Shown here: positions 53,374-62,392 of the stretch, piece after piece
Layout: each line of letters starts with the position of its first letter
How positions within the stretch are numbered: the stretch's first letter is position 1
Assembly (NCBI RefSeq): GCF_023370075.1
Contig: NZ_CP097149.1
Location: forward strand, 881,001-945,000
From: Deinococcus sp. QL22
GTDB lineage: Bacteria; Deinococcota; Deinococci; Deinococcales; Deinococcaceae
Direction: 5' to 3'
Length of the DNA stretch: 64,000 nucleotides
Program-made: the position numbers and the translations under genes
The notes under the pieces: model-generated
The model's input: the letters and a program-made list of their open reading frames with translations, nothing else
What the model was told of the DNA's origin: nothing
Database searches by the model: none

Positions 53374-54365
53374 TTGCTCTCGCTCATGGTCCTCGCTCTC
53401 CTTGGGGGCAAGGACGTCCGGCATGCTGAACTCGCGGCGCGCTTCCCCGGAAGCGCGCACACCGCCTCCGTCATTCGCCGCATAGAGCGCTTCTTTGACC
53501 GTCATCCCATCCAACCGGCCGACGTCGCCCGGGTCGTCTTGACGCTCCTTCCCGCCGCGCAGCCACGCGAATTCATCCTTGACCGGACAAACTGGAAGTA
53601 CGGACAGACGGACGTGAACGTCTTGCTGCTGGCCGTCATCTGGCGGGGCGTTGCCATCCCCCTGCTCTACGAGCTGCTGCCCCACGGGGGCGGCAGCTCG
53701 ACGGAGATCCGGCACACCCTTATGGACGATGCCCTCTGCCTGCTGTCCGCAGCGGAGATCCGGGTCCTGTATGCCGACCGCGAATTCGTCGGCTACGACT
53801 GGATTCAGGGACTGGCTCACCGTGGGATTCCCATCTGCGTGCGGTTGCGGCGCGACACGCTTCTAGACGACTGGACGGCGCAGGACTGGCTGAGTCGCTT
53901 GCAGACCGGCAACGCCGGTCTGCTGGTCGAAGACACAGTGGTCTACGGACAGCTGATGAACGTCGTTTTGACCTATACGCAGGATGGTGAGGCCCTGATC
54001 ATCGCCAGCAACGCAGGGGCAGTGACCACGATCCAGTCTCGCTATCGGCGGAGGTTCCTGATTGAGTGTCTCTTCAGGGCGTTGAAAAGCAAGGGCTTCC
54101 AACTGGAGGGCACACACATGACGCTCCACGATCACGTGGAGCGCCTGCTGTGCCTATTGACGCTGACCTACACGTGGTGCGTGCTCGTCGGGGTCACTCT
54201 GGAATGTCCGAAGAAGACACATGGTCGCCGGGCCTGGAGCGTGGTGAAGATGGGTTTGCGGGAACTGGTGCGGTCGTTCAGCCGAGAGTCAGCACGCATG
54301 GGCGACTTGATTGACCTGCTGATGCCGTCCCACACGAACTCCCCGGAAAATGTCGGGTACTGAGG
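53238..54365 (+). mobile_element. IS4-family insertion sequence (ends approximate)
   Basis: About 1.1 kb. Left end near GACAGTTTTCCAGGGG (53244-53259) and right end, reversed, near GACATTTTCCGGGG (54342-54355) are similar and give the approximate inverted repeats; no clean target duplication was identified. The transposase lies between them. Confidence 0.5.
53374..54363 (+). CDS. IS4-family DDE transposase
   Basis: 329-residue transposase. First Asp in FILDRTNWKYG, second in VLYADREFVGYDW, and the IS4 Y-(2)-R-(3)-E-(6)-K signature as YRRRFLIECLFRALK. The ORF opens with TTG at 53374, but protein-like sequence continues about 27 codons upstream without a start codon, so the N-terminus may be truncated or altered. 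It is the outermost of three stacked elements and reads toward the thioredoxin gene. Confidence 0.82.
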   Translation: MLSLMVLALLGGKDVRHAELAARFPGSAHTASVIRRIERFFDRHPIQPADVARVVLTLLPAAQPREFILDRTNWKYGQTDVNVLLLAVIWRGVAIPLLYELLPHGGGSSTEIRHTLMDDALCLLSAAEIRVLYADREFVGYDWIQGLAHRGIPICVRLRRDTLLDDWTAQDWLSRLQTGNAGLLVEDTVVYGQLMNVVLTYTQDGEALIIASNAGAVTTIQSRYRRRFLIECLFRALKSKGFQLEGTHMTLHDHVERLLCLLTLTYTWCVLVGVTLECPKKTHGRRAWSVVKMGLRELVRSFSRESARMGDLIDLLMPSHTNSPENVGY

Positions 54366-54457
54366 CTGAAGCTGGCGCGGGCGGCAAGATGCAATCGAGT
54401 CGGTGGAAATGAACCTTTGCATGAGGCGGGGCGTATCAGTTAACAGGAGGCTCCACC

Positions 54458-54958
54458 ATGTCCAACGCTGCGTCTAACACTGCTGTATCCCGTTCCGCCC
54501 TATCCCGTTTTGCCCTACCCGCGCTGGTGCTGCCCGGCATGCTGGTGGCCGCCGCGCTGCTGAGCAGTGCCGCGTCTGCACAGACTATGGCTACACCGAC
54601 GATGACCACCCGGGCCATAACCGACACCATGAAGAAGTCAGGCAGTTACGTGGTGTACACCAAAGCCGCCTTCGACGCCGCCAAAGGCACACAGCGGGTG
54701 CTGTTCTTTCACGCGACGTGGTGCCCCAACTGCAAGGCCGCCGACGCCGACATCAAAAAGAATCTGGCGCAGTTGCCCGCAGGCGTGACCATTTTCAAGA
54801 CCGACTACGACAAGGAACCGGCCCTGAAAAAGCAGTACGGGATCACCTATCAGCATACGTTCGTGCTGGTGGACCCGCAGGGCAAGGCGCTGAAAAAGTG
54901 GGCGGGCGGCAACCTGCGCGACATCATCGCCAATACCAAGAAAGCCAACGCCAACTAG
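54458..54958 (+). CDS. Exported thioredoxin-family protein
   Basis: 166-residue periplasmic/secreted thioredoxin fold. The signal peptide is hydrophobic (LVLPGMLVAAALLSSAASAQ) with a likely cleavage after SAASA. The active site is HATWCPNCKAADADI. It is 11 bases from ccdA, so it probably receives electrons from the CcdA membrane channel and reduces apo-cytochromes c or the copper sites of the oxidase. A strong AGGAGG lies 7 nt before the ATG. Confidence 0.9.
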   Translation: MSNAASNTAVSRSALSRFALPALVLPGMLVAAALLSSAASAQTMATPTMTTRAITDTMKKSGSYVVYTKAAFDAAKGTQRVLFFHATWCPNCKAADADIKKNLAQLPAGVTIFKTDYDKEPALKKQYGITYQHTFVLVDPQGKALKKWAGGNLRDIIANTKKANAN

Positions 54959-54969
54959 GAGCCTGAACC

Positions 54970-55719
54970 GTGCTGCTGCTGCTGATCGCCTTCGTGGGCG
55001 GCGTGCTGACCGTCATCTCACCCTGCGTGCTGCCTGTGCTCCCTGTGTTGCTGTCGGGCACGGTGGGCGGCAGGGCGCGGCCCGCTGGAATCATCGTGGG
55101 GTTCGTGGGCAGTTTCGTGGTGCTGACGCTGTTCCTGTCCACGCTGGTATCGGCCCTGAACCTCAGCCCGGACGCCCTGCGCTGGGGCGCAGTGGCCCTG
55201 CTGTTCATCTTCGGCCTGACGCTGGCGGTGCCTGCCCTGCAACTGCGTTTTGAGGTACTGGCCGCAAGGGTGATGCCCCAAAACGTCGCCACTGGAAACA
55301 GCAAGGGCGGCGACGGCTTCGGCGGTGGCCTGCTGGTAGGCCTGACTTTGGGGCTGGTCTGGACGCCGTGCGTCGGGCCGATTCTGGCAAGTGTGACCAC
55401 CTTGGCCCTGAGCGGACAGGTCACGGCCTTTGCAGTGGCGATGACGCTGGCGTATGCCCTCGGCGTGGCGCTGCCCATGCTGGCGATCATGCGCGGCGGG
55501 CGGGCCATGTTGAAGCGGGTTCCGGCCCTGATGGGCAACCTGAGCCGCATTCAGCAGACGTTCGGGGTGGTGCTGGCCGTGTTCGCGGTGGGCATGGCCT
55601 TCGGGTTAGACCGCGCCGCCCAGACCTTTATCGTGGAGCGCGTGCCTTACGTGCAGCGCCTCACTTTCTTGGAAGAAACCGACTCGGTGCGCCAGCAGTT
55701 GCAGCAGCAAGCGCCCTGA
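54970..55719 (+). CDS. ccdA: CcdA/DsbD-type membrane thiol-disulfide transporter
   Basis: 249-residue, six-helix inner-membrane protein that carries reducing equivalents from cytosolic thioredoxin to the periplasm. The two redox cysteines are in VISPCVLPVLPVLLSG and VWTPCVGPILASV, the hallmark of the CcdA/DsbD-beta family. GTG start at 54970 with AGGAG 7 nt upstream. Operon with the preceding thioredoxin gene; probably needed for cytochrome c and CuA assembly. Confidence 0.92.
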   Translation: MLLLLIAFVGGVLTVISPCVLPVLPVLLSGTVGGRARPAGIIVGFVGSFVVLTLFLSTLVSALNLSPDALRWGAVALLFIFGLTLAVPALQLRFEVLAARVMPQNVATGNSKGGDGFGGGLLVGLTLGLVWTPCVGPILASVTTLALSGQVTAFAVAMTLAYALGVALPMLAIMRGGRAMLKRVPALMGNLSRIQQTFGVVLAVFAVGMAFGLDRAAQTFIVERVPYVQRLTFLEETDSVRQQLQQQAP

Positions 55720-55723
55720 ATCT

Positions 55724-57772
55724 TCAGACTCCTTCCGGCTCCACCCGTATCCGCGTGTTGTGAAAGGTACTCCCGCCGCCCAGATCCGTCAGCGTCTGGG
55801 CGGTGATCGCGTTGATGCTTTCGCCGTCTGGGGCAGACAATCCCCACCAACTGCCTTCCACGACCACCACGCCCGGTTGCGCCGCTTCGGTCACGCGCAG
55901 GCGGCGGCGGGTGCTGCCTATTTCGCTGGTCAGGCGGGCATAGTCGCCGTCGTGCAGGCCGTAGGCTTCGGCATCGGCAGGATGAATCAGGGCGTGCGGT
56001 TCGCTGCCCTCGGCGCGGGTCAGGTGGGGCAGGTTGCCGTAAGTCGAGTTCAGGAAGTGGTGCGCGGGCGGCGTCAGCAGGCGCAGGGGGAAGTCGGGAT
56101 TCAGGGCGGCTGCGGGTTCGCGGTGCTGCGGCGCGGGCGAGAGTTGCACCTTGCCGCTGGGTGTTGGTGCGCCGTGCGCGTAGGGCCGCCAGTCTTCGGG
56201 CAAATTCAGGTGAACCATGCCTTCCGCCTTCAGCCGCTCTGGGGTAATGCCTGCCAGATGCGGGTGCGGCGTGTCCAGCACCTCTTTCAGCAGGTCGTCT
56301 ACCGTCCAGTACACGGCGGGTTCAGTGACGCCTAGACGGCGGGCCAACTCGCCAAACACCCAGGTATTGGGGCGGGCCTCGCCGGGAACCTCCAGCGTGG
56401 CAGGGTTGTAAGAAAGCCAGTGGTGACCGTAACTGGTGTAGATGTCGGCGTGTTCCATAAAGGTGGTGGCGGGCAGCACGTAGTCGGCATTGCGGGCAGT
56501 TTCGGTTATGGCCTGTTCCAGTACCACCACCATCAGGTCGTCTCGCTGCAACCCTGCACGCACGCGGGCGGAATCGGGGGCCACCACCGCCGGGTTGCAG
56601 TTGTAGACCACCAGCGCCCCCAATTCGTTCTCGGGGTTGAGGGCGTTCGCCAGTTCGTTCATATTCACTCGGGGCGTTTCCGGCTTCAACAGGTCGGCTC
56701 CACCCACCCGCACCCGGTTCAGGGCAAATGCGCCGCCTGTGCTGAGGGTCACGCCGCCGCCGCGCAAGCGCCAGTCTCCGGTCAGAGCTGGAAGCAGGGT
56801 CACGGCCCGCAGGTTGGTGCCGCCGAATTCGTGGCGGGTCATGCCGTAGCCCACGCGGATGTAGGTGGGGCGCGTGATGCCGATGGCGCGGGCAAACTCG
56901 CGAACTTCCTGCACGCTTAGGCCCGTCACGGTGGCGGTGCGTTCGGGCGTCCATTCGGCGGCGGCCTCCCGCAGTTCGTCTATACCCAGCGTGGCTTCGG
57001 ATATATAGGCCGCGTCCGTCCAGCCATGAGCAAACAGTTCGTGCATCACGCCCAAGGCCAGCGCCGCGTCGGTGCCGGGTTTCAGTTTCAGGTGTTGGTC
57101 TGCGTAGGCCGAGGTGCGGTTGCGGTAGGGGTCGACGTGAATAATCCGCGCCCCGGTCTTCCGCGCCGCCGTCATCTGGGGGGTCAGGTGGCTGTGGGTA
57201 CTCAGGCTGTTGATGCCCCACAGCACAATGAGTTTGGCGTGCGGCACATCCAGCGGGTCTACGCCGAAGCGCGGGCCGTAGCCCAATGTCCACGCGGCAC
57301 TTCCGGCAGTGGCGCAGATGGTTTCTTCCAGTTCCGGCGTGCCCAGCGCCCGCCAAAGGGTGTGGGCGTGGGCATTTTCCATCAAGCCCATTGTTCCGGC
57401 GTAGTGGTAACGCAGGATAGAGGACGGCCCCCGCGTAGCAAGCAATGTTTGCAGGCGCACCGCGATGGCGTCCAGCGCCTCTTCCCAAGTCACGCGCTCG
57501 AAGATCGGATCGGGGTCAGTTTTGGAATTTACGCGCCGTAGAGGATACAGCGGGCGCTCCGGCTGGTTTTGCCGCGCCGGATAATGCACCGTCTTCACAC
57601 AAGCAAAGCCCCGTGTATAGGGGTGGTCGGCGTCTCCGGTCAGCTTCACGGCCCGCTCCTGTCCGTCCTCGCCGCGTGCCAGCGTAATCCGCAGGCGGCA
57701 GGCGTCGGGACAATCCAGCGGGCAAGTCAGCAACACGTCGCGGGTGAGGGCAGCAGCAGCAGCAGCGGTCAT
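55724..57772 (-). CDS. Molybdopterin-dependent oxidoreductase (DMSO reductase family)
   Basis: 682-residue cytosolic-type oxidoreductase of the formate dehydrogenase/DMSO reductase superfamily. The N-terminal 4Fe-4S motif is CPLDCPDACRLRI with a fourth Cys in FACVKTVHYPA. Molybdopterin-binding segments include LIVLWGINSLSTHSHL and NADYVLPATTFMEHADIY; the C-terminal dinucleotide-binding domain has SSTFHNTRIRV-type residues. No Tat signal, membrane subunit or iron-sulfur partner is encoded nearby, so it is a stand-alone enzyme of unknown substrate. TAAACT lies 6 nt before the ATG. Confidence 0.87.
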   Translation of the reverse strand: MTAAAAAALTRDVLLTCPLDCPDACRLRITLARGEDGQERAVKLTGDADHPYTRGFACVKTVHYPARQNQPERPLYPLRRVNSKTDPDPIFERVTWEEALDAIAVRLQTLLATRGPSSILRYHYAGTMGLMENAHAHTLWRALGTPELEETICATAGSAAWTLGYGPRFGVDPLDVPHAKLIVLWGINSLSTHSHLTPQMTAARKTGARIIHVDPYRNRTSAYADQHLKLKPGTDAALALGVMHELFAHGWTDAAYISEATLGIDELREAAAEWTPERTATVTGLSVQEVREFARAIGITRPTYIRVGYGMTRHEFGGTNLRAVTLLPALTGDWRLRGGGVTLSTGGAFALNRVRVGGADLLKPETPRVNMNELANALNPENELGALVVYNCNPAVVAPDSARVRAGLQRDDLMVVVLEQAITETARNADYVLPATTFMEHADIYTSYGHHWLSYNPATLEVPGEARPNTWVFGELARRLGVTEPAVYWTVDDLLKEVLDTPHPHLAGITPERLKAEGMVHLNLPEDWRPYAHGAPTPSGKVQLSPAPQHREPAAALNPDFPLRLLTPPAHHFLNSTYGNLPHLTRAEGSEPHALIHPADAEAYGLHDGDYARLTSEIGSTRRRLRVTEAAQPGVVVVEGSWWGLSAPDGESINAITAQTLTDLGGGSTFHNTRIRVEPEGV

Positions 57773-57778
57773 GACCTG

Positions 57779-57784
57779 AGTTTA
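57779..57784 (-). promoter_or_regulatory. -10 element (TAAACT) for leaderless molybdopterin enzyme gene
   Basis: TAAACT on the minus strand, 6 nt before the ATG at 57772. Confidence 0.5.
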
Positions 57785-57865
57785 GCCGCCCCAGCACGGC
57801 AGCAAGGTGGGCAGAAGCGACCTTCCGGCCTCTGCTCCTGCCCTGCTGTCAGACTGCGGCCCTGA

Positions 57866-58936
57866 TTACTTCAGAATGCCCCGATCCACGAATGCCGCAC
57901 GTACGGCCTTGACCTCTGCCGCGCCGTACATTGTTGTGGCCGCCTTGACGGTGGCCTGTGCTGCCGCCGCAAAAGACGTGTCGGGCGCAAAATCGAACTG
58001 GGCATTGATGATGATCCGGTCAGCGGTACGTGCCCCCAACGCCTGCCGGATGTCCCACAAGGCCCGCGACCAGATTTCGCCGTCGGCATGAACCTGACCG
58101 CGCACATCTTCGGGGTAGTGCTTATTGGTATCCGTCCGGCGAATGCAGTGCGGCGTCGTGGACGTGTAGGACACGCTGTCCCAGTCCATCAGGCAGGGCA
58201 GCGGGGCTTTGATGGGTGCGCCGTTGGCTTTGGCGACTGCGTCGGCCACCGTGAGCGCCAGGTAATCCCCGAAGGCTTCCCCGATGCTGCCTGCTTCCAG
58301 GCTGGTACCGTAGCCCGGAACTTGCGCGGCGTGCACGGCGTGGCCGTACTCGTGCACGATCACTTCTCCGTCTTCGGCATCGTCTACGCCGCCCTTGCCC
58401 AGCCGGATGATGTCGGGTTTGTCGTTCTGATACGAGTTGTCTATGCCGTACTGACTGACCTTGAGCTGCTGCTGGTCGCTGTTGACCGCCTTCAGATCGG
58501 AGCCGAAACCCAATGACTGGAGGTACTTCTGGGCTTCCGTGACCCAGAAGTAGGCCATGACCTGCTCGAAGCCGTCCTGATCGCGGGTGAAATTGAAGGG
58601 GCCCGTGCCGTACACGGGCGTTCCGGTCTCGCTGACCACCCTGGCGTATTTGCCGCTGAGGTAACCGCTGCCGTCCAGATGGGTGAGGGTCACGTTGTAG
58701 TAGGCGCTGGCGGGCACGGCACTCGCGGCGTCTTTGCTGTCGGTCAGGCTCTGGTTGCCCGTGGTCTGCACCGGATTGGGCAAGAAGGCACGGGCGGCGG
58801 CGGTGCTTTGCCCGGTAACAGGCTTGCCGTTGCCCCCTTGCGCGGTCAGAGAGCCGGAAACGGGGGAAGAAGGCTGGCCGCAAGCAGCGAGCAATGTGAC
58901 GGTCAACAGGGCACTCAGGCCCATTCGGTTCATCAT
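57866..58936 (-). CDS. Zinc metalloprotease lipoprotein (HEYGH, thermolysin/fungalysin-like)
   Basis: 356-residue exported protease. The lipobox TLLAAC follows a hydrophobic segment, predicting lipid anchoring. The zinc site is VIVHEYGHAVHAAQ with the third ligand Glu downstream in IGEAFGDYLA, the M36/M4-like arrangement; TSGYLSGKYARV-type N-terminal sequence (here GSGYLSGKYARVV) resembles the fungalysin-related domain. No large propeptide is present, unlike classical M36. The C-terminus is a helical domain. GAGGTG lies 8 nt before the ATG. Substrate unknown. Confidence 0.85.
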   Translation of the reverse strand: MMNRMGLSALLTVTLLAACGQPSSPVSGSLTAQGGNGKPVTGQSTAAARAFLPNPVQTTGNQSLTDSKDAASAVPASAYYNVTLTHLDGSGYLSGKYARVVSETGTPVYGTGPFNFTRDQDGFEQVMAYFWVTEAQKYLQSLGFGSDLKAVNSDQQQLKVSQYGIDNSYQNDKPDIIRLGKGGVDDAEDGEVIVHEYGHAVHAAQVPGYGTSLEAGSIGEAFGDYLALTVADAVAKANGAPIKAPLPCLMDWDSVSYTSTTPHCIRRTDTNKHYPEDVRGQVHADGEIWSRALWDIRQALGARTADRIIINAQFDFAPDTSFAAAAQATVKAATTMYGAAEVKAVRAAFVDRGILK

Positions 58937-59136
58937 AAGTTGCACCTCGGTAGCCACAGAATACACCCGCAATCCGGAATCGCGGCGAAACGGCAAGTGC
59001 GGAAGTCTCAGGGTTTCTCTGCTTGCCCAGAACGCAGTTTCCCCGCCCATCATGCTTTTCCCACCACCTACAGGCCACGTCCCGAATGCAGTTCCCAAAA
59101 GCTTTTCCGCGTCTCTTTCCCGCCGCGCTAGCGGGA

Positions 59137-59142
59137 TAGACT
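59137..59142 (+). promoter_or_regulatory. -10 element (TAGACT) for leaderless pnp
   Basis: TAGACT lies 6 nt before the ATG at 59149. Confidence 0.5.
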
Positions 59143-59148
59143 GCCCCC

Positions 59149-61314
59149 ATGATTGGAAAAACGTACACGACGATGCTGGGTGGCCGCGAACTGAGCATCG
59201 AAACAGGCAAGCTTGCCAAGTTGGTCAGCGGCAGCGTGACCCTGCGTTACGGCGACACGATGTTGCTGGTGACGGCGCAGGCCCGCGAAGAAAAGAGTCC
59301 GCTGGATTTTCTGCCTCTGACGGTGGAATTTGAAGAAAGGCATTACGCGGTAGGCAAGATTCCCGGATCGTTTCACCGCCGCGAGGGACGCCCCGGCGAG
59401 AAGGCGATCTTGGGCGCACGCATCACCGACCGCCAGATTCGGCCCCTGTTTCCCAAGGGTTACCGCCACGAAACGCAGGTCATCATTACAGTCATCAGCG
59501 CCGATCAGCAGAACCTGCCCGACGTGCTGGGGCCAATCGGCGCTTCGGCGGCCCTGAGCATCAGCGATATCCCCTGGGGCGGCCCCACCGCCTGCGTGCG
59601 CGTGGGCCAGGTCGATGGCCAGTACGTGCTGAACCCCACCGCCGAGCAATTGACGCGCTCTGTGGTGGATCTGGTGGTGGCCGGAACCCGCGACGCCGTG
59701 ATGATGGTGGAAGCGGGCGCCCAGACCGTCAGCGAAGAACTGCTGGTCGGAGCCATCGAATTTGCCCACGCCGAGATGCAGGGTGTTATTTCGCTGATCG
59801 AAACCATGCGGGCCGAACTGGGCCAGGAGAAATTTAACCTGCTGGCCGAAGGCGACCTGACCACCGACCTCGTGCCGGAACTGGCCGTCGCCGCCCGCAC
59901 CGCTGGCCTGCGCGACGCCCTGCTGACCACCAAGAAAAAGGAGCGCAGCGCCAACCTGAAAGCCCTGCGCGACCGCCTGATTGCCGCCCAGATTCCCGAG
60001 GGCGAAGTGGACGGCGCAGAAGCCCGGATTGCCGCCCTCAAAACAGCCTTTGGCAAGGTAGAAAAGCAGGAACTCCGCCGCCTGATCCTGGAAGACGATA
60101 TGCGGGCCGATGGACGCAACAGCCGCACGGTGCGCCCCATCTGGATCGAAACCCGCAGCCTGCCCCGCGCCCACGGCAGCGCCATCTTTACGCGCGGCGA
60201 AACGCAGGTATTGGGCATTGCCACCCTGGGTACCGAGCGCGACAACCTGCTGGTCGACGACCTGACGCTGGAAGACAACGATAAGTTCCTGCTGCACTAC
60301 AATTTCCCGCCGTACTCCACGGGCGAGGTCAAGCGCATGGGCGGCCAGTCCCGCCGCGAAATCGGGCACGGCAACCTCGCCAAACGGGCTATCCGTGCCG
60401 TGCTGCCTACCTTTGAAGAATTTCCGTATGTGATCCGTGTGGTGGGCGAGGTGCTGGAATCCAACGGCAGCAGCAGCATGGCGACCGTATGCGCCGGAAC
60501 GTTGGCGCTGATGGACGCAGGCGTGCCGCTGAAAGCTCCGGTGGCGGGCGTGGCGATGGGCCTCGTGATGGAAGGCGACAAGTACCGCATCCTGACCGAT
60601 ATTCTGGGTCTGGAAGACGCACTGGGCGACATGGATTTCAAGGTCTGTGGCAGTGAATTCGGCGTTACCGCGCTGCAAATGGACATCAAGGTAGGTGGCA
60701 TCACCCCCGCGATCATGCGCGAGGCACTGGAGCAGGCCCGCGTCGCCCGCCTTCACATCCTCGGCAAAATGGCCGAAGTGCTGGCCGCGCCCCGCCCCGA
60801 ACTGGCCCCCACCGCGCCGCGCATCGTGACCATCAAGATCAATCCCGAACTGATCGGCAAAGTGATCGGGCCGGGTGGCAAGCAGATTCGTGAACTGGAA
60901 GCCCTGGGCGCACAGATTACGCTGGAAGAAGATGGCACCGTGCGGATTTTCAGTGCCGATGGAGCCGCCGCCGAAGCCGTGAAGGCCCGAATCGAAGGCC
61001 TGACCCGCACCGCCAAGATCGGGGAAGAATTTGAAGGCACTGTCGTCAAAACCGCTGCTTTCGGGGCCTTCATCAATCTGTTCCCTGGTCAGGACGGCAT
61101 GCTGCACATCAGCCAGATGTCCGAGGAGCGCGTAAATGCCGTGGAAGACGTGCTGAACGTGGGCGATAAGCTGCGCGTGAAGATCGTGAATGTGGATGAC
61201 CGGGGCAAAATAGACCTCGTGCGCCCCGAACTGGAAGGCAAAATTGCCCCCCGTGCGCCGCGTGAAGCCCGTCCGGGTGGTGACCGGGGTGGACGTCCTC
61301 CTCGCCGTGACTGA
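59149..61314 (+). CDS. pnp: Polyribonucleotide nucleotidyltransferase (PNPase)
   Basis: 721-residue phosphorolytic 3'-5' exoribonuclease and component of RNA turnover. Two RNase PH domains (about residues 10-220 and 300-530) flank a helical linker; the second carries [22 protein letters not shown] and the catalytic-region acidic residues ([18 protein letters not shown]). The KH domain is [21 protein letters not shown] in outline, and the S1 domain has [18 protein letters not shown] and [10 protein letters not shown]. In Deinococcus PNPase also partners with the Ro protein. A TAGACT box is 6 nt before the ATG. Confidence 0.97.
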   Translation: MIGKTYTTMLGGRELSIETGKLAKLVSGSVTLRYGDTMLLVTAQAREEKSPLDFLPLTVEFEERHYAVGKIPGSFHRREGRPGEKAILGARITDRQIRPLFPKGYRHETQVIITVISADQQNLPDVLGPIGASAALSISDIPWGGPTACVRVGQVDGQYVLNPTAEQLTRSVVDLVVAGTRDAVMMVEAGAQTVSEELLVGAIEFAHAEMQGVISLIETMRAELGQEKFNLLAEGDLTTDLVPELAVAARTAGLRDALLTTKKKERSANLKALRDRLIAAQIPEGEVDGAEARIAALKTAFGKVEKQELRRLILEDDMRADGRNSRTVRPIWIETRSLPRAHGSAIFTRGETQVLGIATLGTERDNLLVDDLTLEDNDKFLLHYNFPPYSTGEVKRMGGQSRREIGHGNLAKRAIRAVLPTFEEFPYVIRVVGEVLESNGSSSMATVCAGTLALMDAGVPLKAPVAGVAMGLVMEGDKYRILTDILGLEDALGDMDFKVCGSEFGVTALQMDIKVGGITPAIMREALEQARVARLHILGKMAEVLAAPRPELAPTAPRIVTIKINPELIGKVIGPGGKQIRELEALGAQITLEEDGTVRIFSADGAAAEAVKARIEGLTRTAKIGEEFEGTVVKTAAFGAFINLFPGQDGMLHISQMSEERVNAVEDVLNVGDKLRVKIVNVDDRGKIDLVRPELEGKIAPRAPREARPGGDRGGRPPRRD

Positions 61315-61343
61315 GAACAGTCAGCAGTAGGCAATCAGCATGG

Positions 61344-61386
61344 GCACAGGGGCACAGAGAACCTAAAACTCTCTGTGCCCCTGTGC
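61344..61386 (+). terminator. Perfect 17-bp hairpin after pnp
   Basis: GCACAGGGGCACAGAGA (61344-61360) and TCTCTGTGCCCCTGTGC (61370-61386) are perfect inverted repeats around a 9-nt loop, 29 bases after the pnp stop, followed by TGTTCTGTCTCTCC. A likely terminator or 3'-end stability structure. Confidence 0.7.
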
Positions 61387-61426
61387 TGTTCTGTCTCTCC
61401 TGCCCACTTGCCAGCCGCCGTTACCT

Positions 61427-61432
61427 TACAAT
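61427..61432 (+). promoter_or_regulatory. -10 element (TACAAT) for leaderless small gene
   Basis: TACAAT lies exactly 7 nt before the ATG at 61440. Confidence 0.5.
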
Positions 61433-61439
61433 CCTTGCC

Positions 61440-61754
61440 ATGCGCCCCGCCTACCTTACCGCCGCCCGGAACCTGCAACTGGGGCGCGAATGGGCTGTAG
61501 AAGGCGACCAACCCCGCGCCCTCGAAGCCTACGAAGACGCCCTGACCATCCTGTGTGCACTGCCGCCAGAGCGCACGCGGGATGTGCTGCTGGCACACAC
61601 GCATCTGGCTTTTTTTCAAACGCTGGCGCTGGCGGGGGCAGATGCGGGGCAGCACCATTTGCATCTGGGCGTCAGCTACGCCCGCAGTACCCGTGATCCT
61701 TTGGCCCGCGCCATTGCAGAGGAATGCCTGAGTGGGCTGGATGTGGTGCTATAG
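61440..61754 (+). CDS. Small TPR-like hypothetical protein
   Basis: 104-residue, all-helical cytosolic protein. One clear tetratricopeptide-like pair of helices (ARNLQLGREWAVEGDQPRAL; AYEDALTILCAL) starts it; the rest has no family match. Start at 61440 is favoured by the TACAAT box 7 nt upstream rather than by an earlier in-frame start. Function unknown. A strong hairpin follows. Confidence 0.7.
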   Translation: MRPAYLTAARNLQLGREWAVEGDQPRALEAYEDALTILCALPPERTRDVLLAHTHLAFFQTLALAGADAGQHHLHLGVSYARSTRDPLARAIAEECLSGLDVVL

Positions 61755-61788
61755 GAACGTGCAAACTTAAAGCGATCAGAGAAAAGCC

Positions 61789-61824
61789 AAGCGGGCCAAT
61801 CTACATCTAGAGATTGGCCCGCTT
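61789..61824. terminator. Bidirectional terminator between convergent genes
   Basis: AAGCGGGCCAATCT (61789-61802) and AGATTGGCCCGCTT (61811-61824) form a perfect 14-bp stem with an 8-nt loop. The minus-strand side runs into GGCTTTTCTC and the + side into AATTGAGG. Confidence 0.8.
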
Positions 61825-61847
61825 AATTGAGGTTGAAAACTCCGGCT

Positions 61848-62354
61848 TTACTGGGCAGGCGGCACGATCTGTACCGTCGTTTTCCTGTCCTTCTTGCTGT
61901 ACAGGCATTGCAGACCCGCTGAACCCACCGGGCGCACGCTGGCATTCTTGCCGTGAATGGCGATCAGGACAGGTGCGCCCGCCAACCAGCCACCTTCCGG
62001 GTTAGGCTGGGCAGACGCGACCCATTCGCGGGAGTCGGCCTCGACCTCAACGTGCAGGGTCTCACCAGCGGCTAGAGGGCTGCTTTGCTCGATCAGGCTT
62101 TTCAGCGGCACATTTTGGCCCTGCAAACTCACATTCAGCGTGTCGGCCTCTTCCAGTTGCTCCTTACATTCTTCCAAGAACATATATTTGCTGATGCCAT
62201 TGGTGGTGTAATCGCTGGCCAGCGGATTGGTGCGGACAGCCACAGCCACGACGAAGCTGAGGAGGGCCACGCTGAGAAGAATCGCCACCCACAGCACGGC
62301 GCGGCCTGCACGTCCCCCACTGGGGCCAGAACGGTCGGAGAAAGCATTGCTCAT
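61848..62354 (-). CDS. Membrane-anchored hypothetical protein
   Basis: 168-residue protein with a Ser/Gly-rich cytosolic N-terminus, one transmembrane helix (AVLWVAILLSVALLSFVVAVAV) and an extracytoplasmic domain holding two Cys (EECKEQLEEA; LQCLYSKKD) that could form a disulphide. No known family. ATG at 62354 is chosen (MSNAFSDRSG), with TATGCT 8 nt upstream. It terminates at the shared hairpin. Function unknown. Confidence 0.72.
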   Translation of the reverse strand: MSNAFSDRSGPSGGRAGRAVLWVAILLSVALLSFVVAVAVRTNPLASDYTTNGISKYMFLEECKEQLEEADTLNVSLQGQNVPLKSLIEQSSPLAAGETLHVEVEADSREWVASAQPNPEGGWLAGAPVLIAIHGKNASVRPVGSAGLQCLYSKKDRKTTVQIVPPAQ

Positions 62355-62392
62355 ATCGTCCCAGCATAACGCGCCGGATGCGGGCAAACGTG

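Noticed and set aside
52528..53820. 430-codon minus-strand frame spanning two IS elements
   Set aside because: Only its C-terminal part (from 53046) is real IS110 transposase; the N-terminal half is antisense of the IS4 transposase.
59128..61107. 659-codon open frame opposite pnp
   Set aside because: Antisense to pnp; residue pattern (GH, AQ, HHH runs) is that of a shadow frame.
61335..61664. 109-codon minus-strand frame over the pnp hairpin and the TPR-like gene
   Set aside because: Antisense to a supported gene; the apparent protein comes from hairpin sequence.
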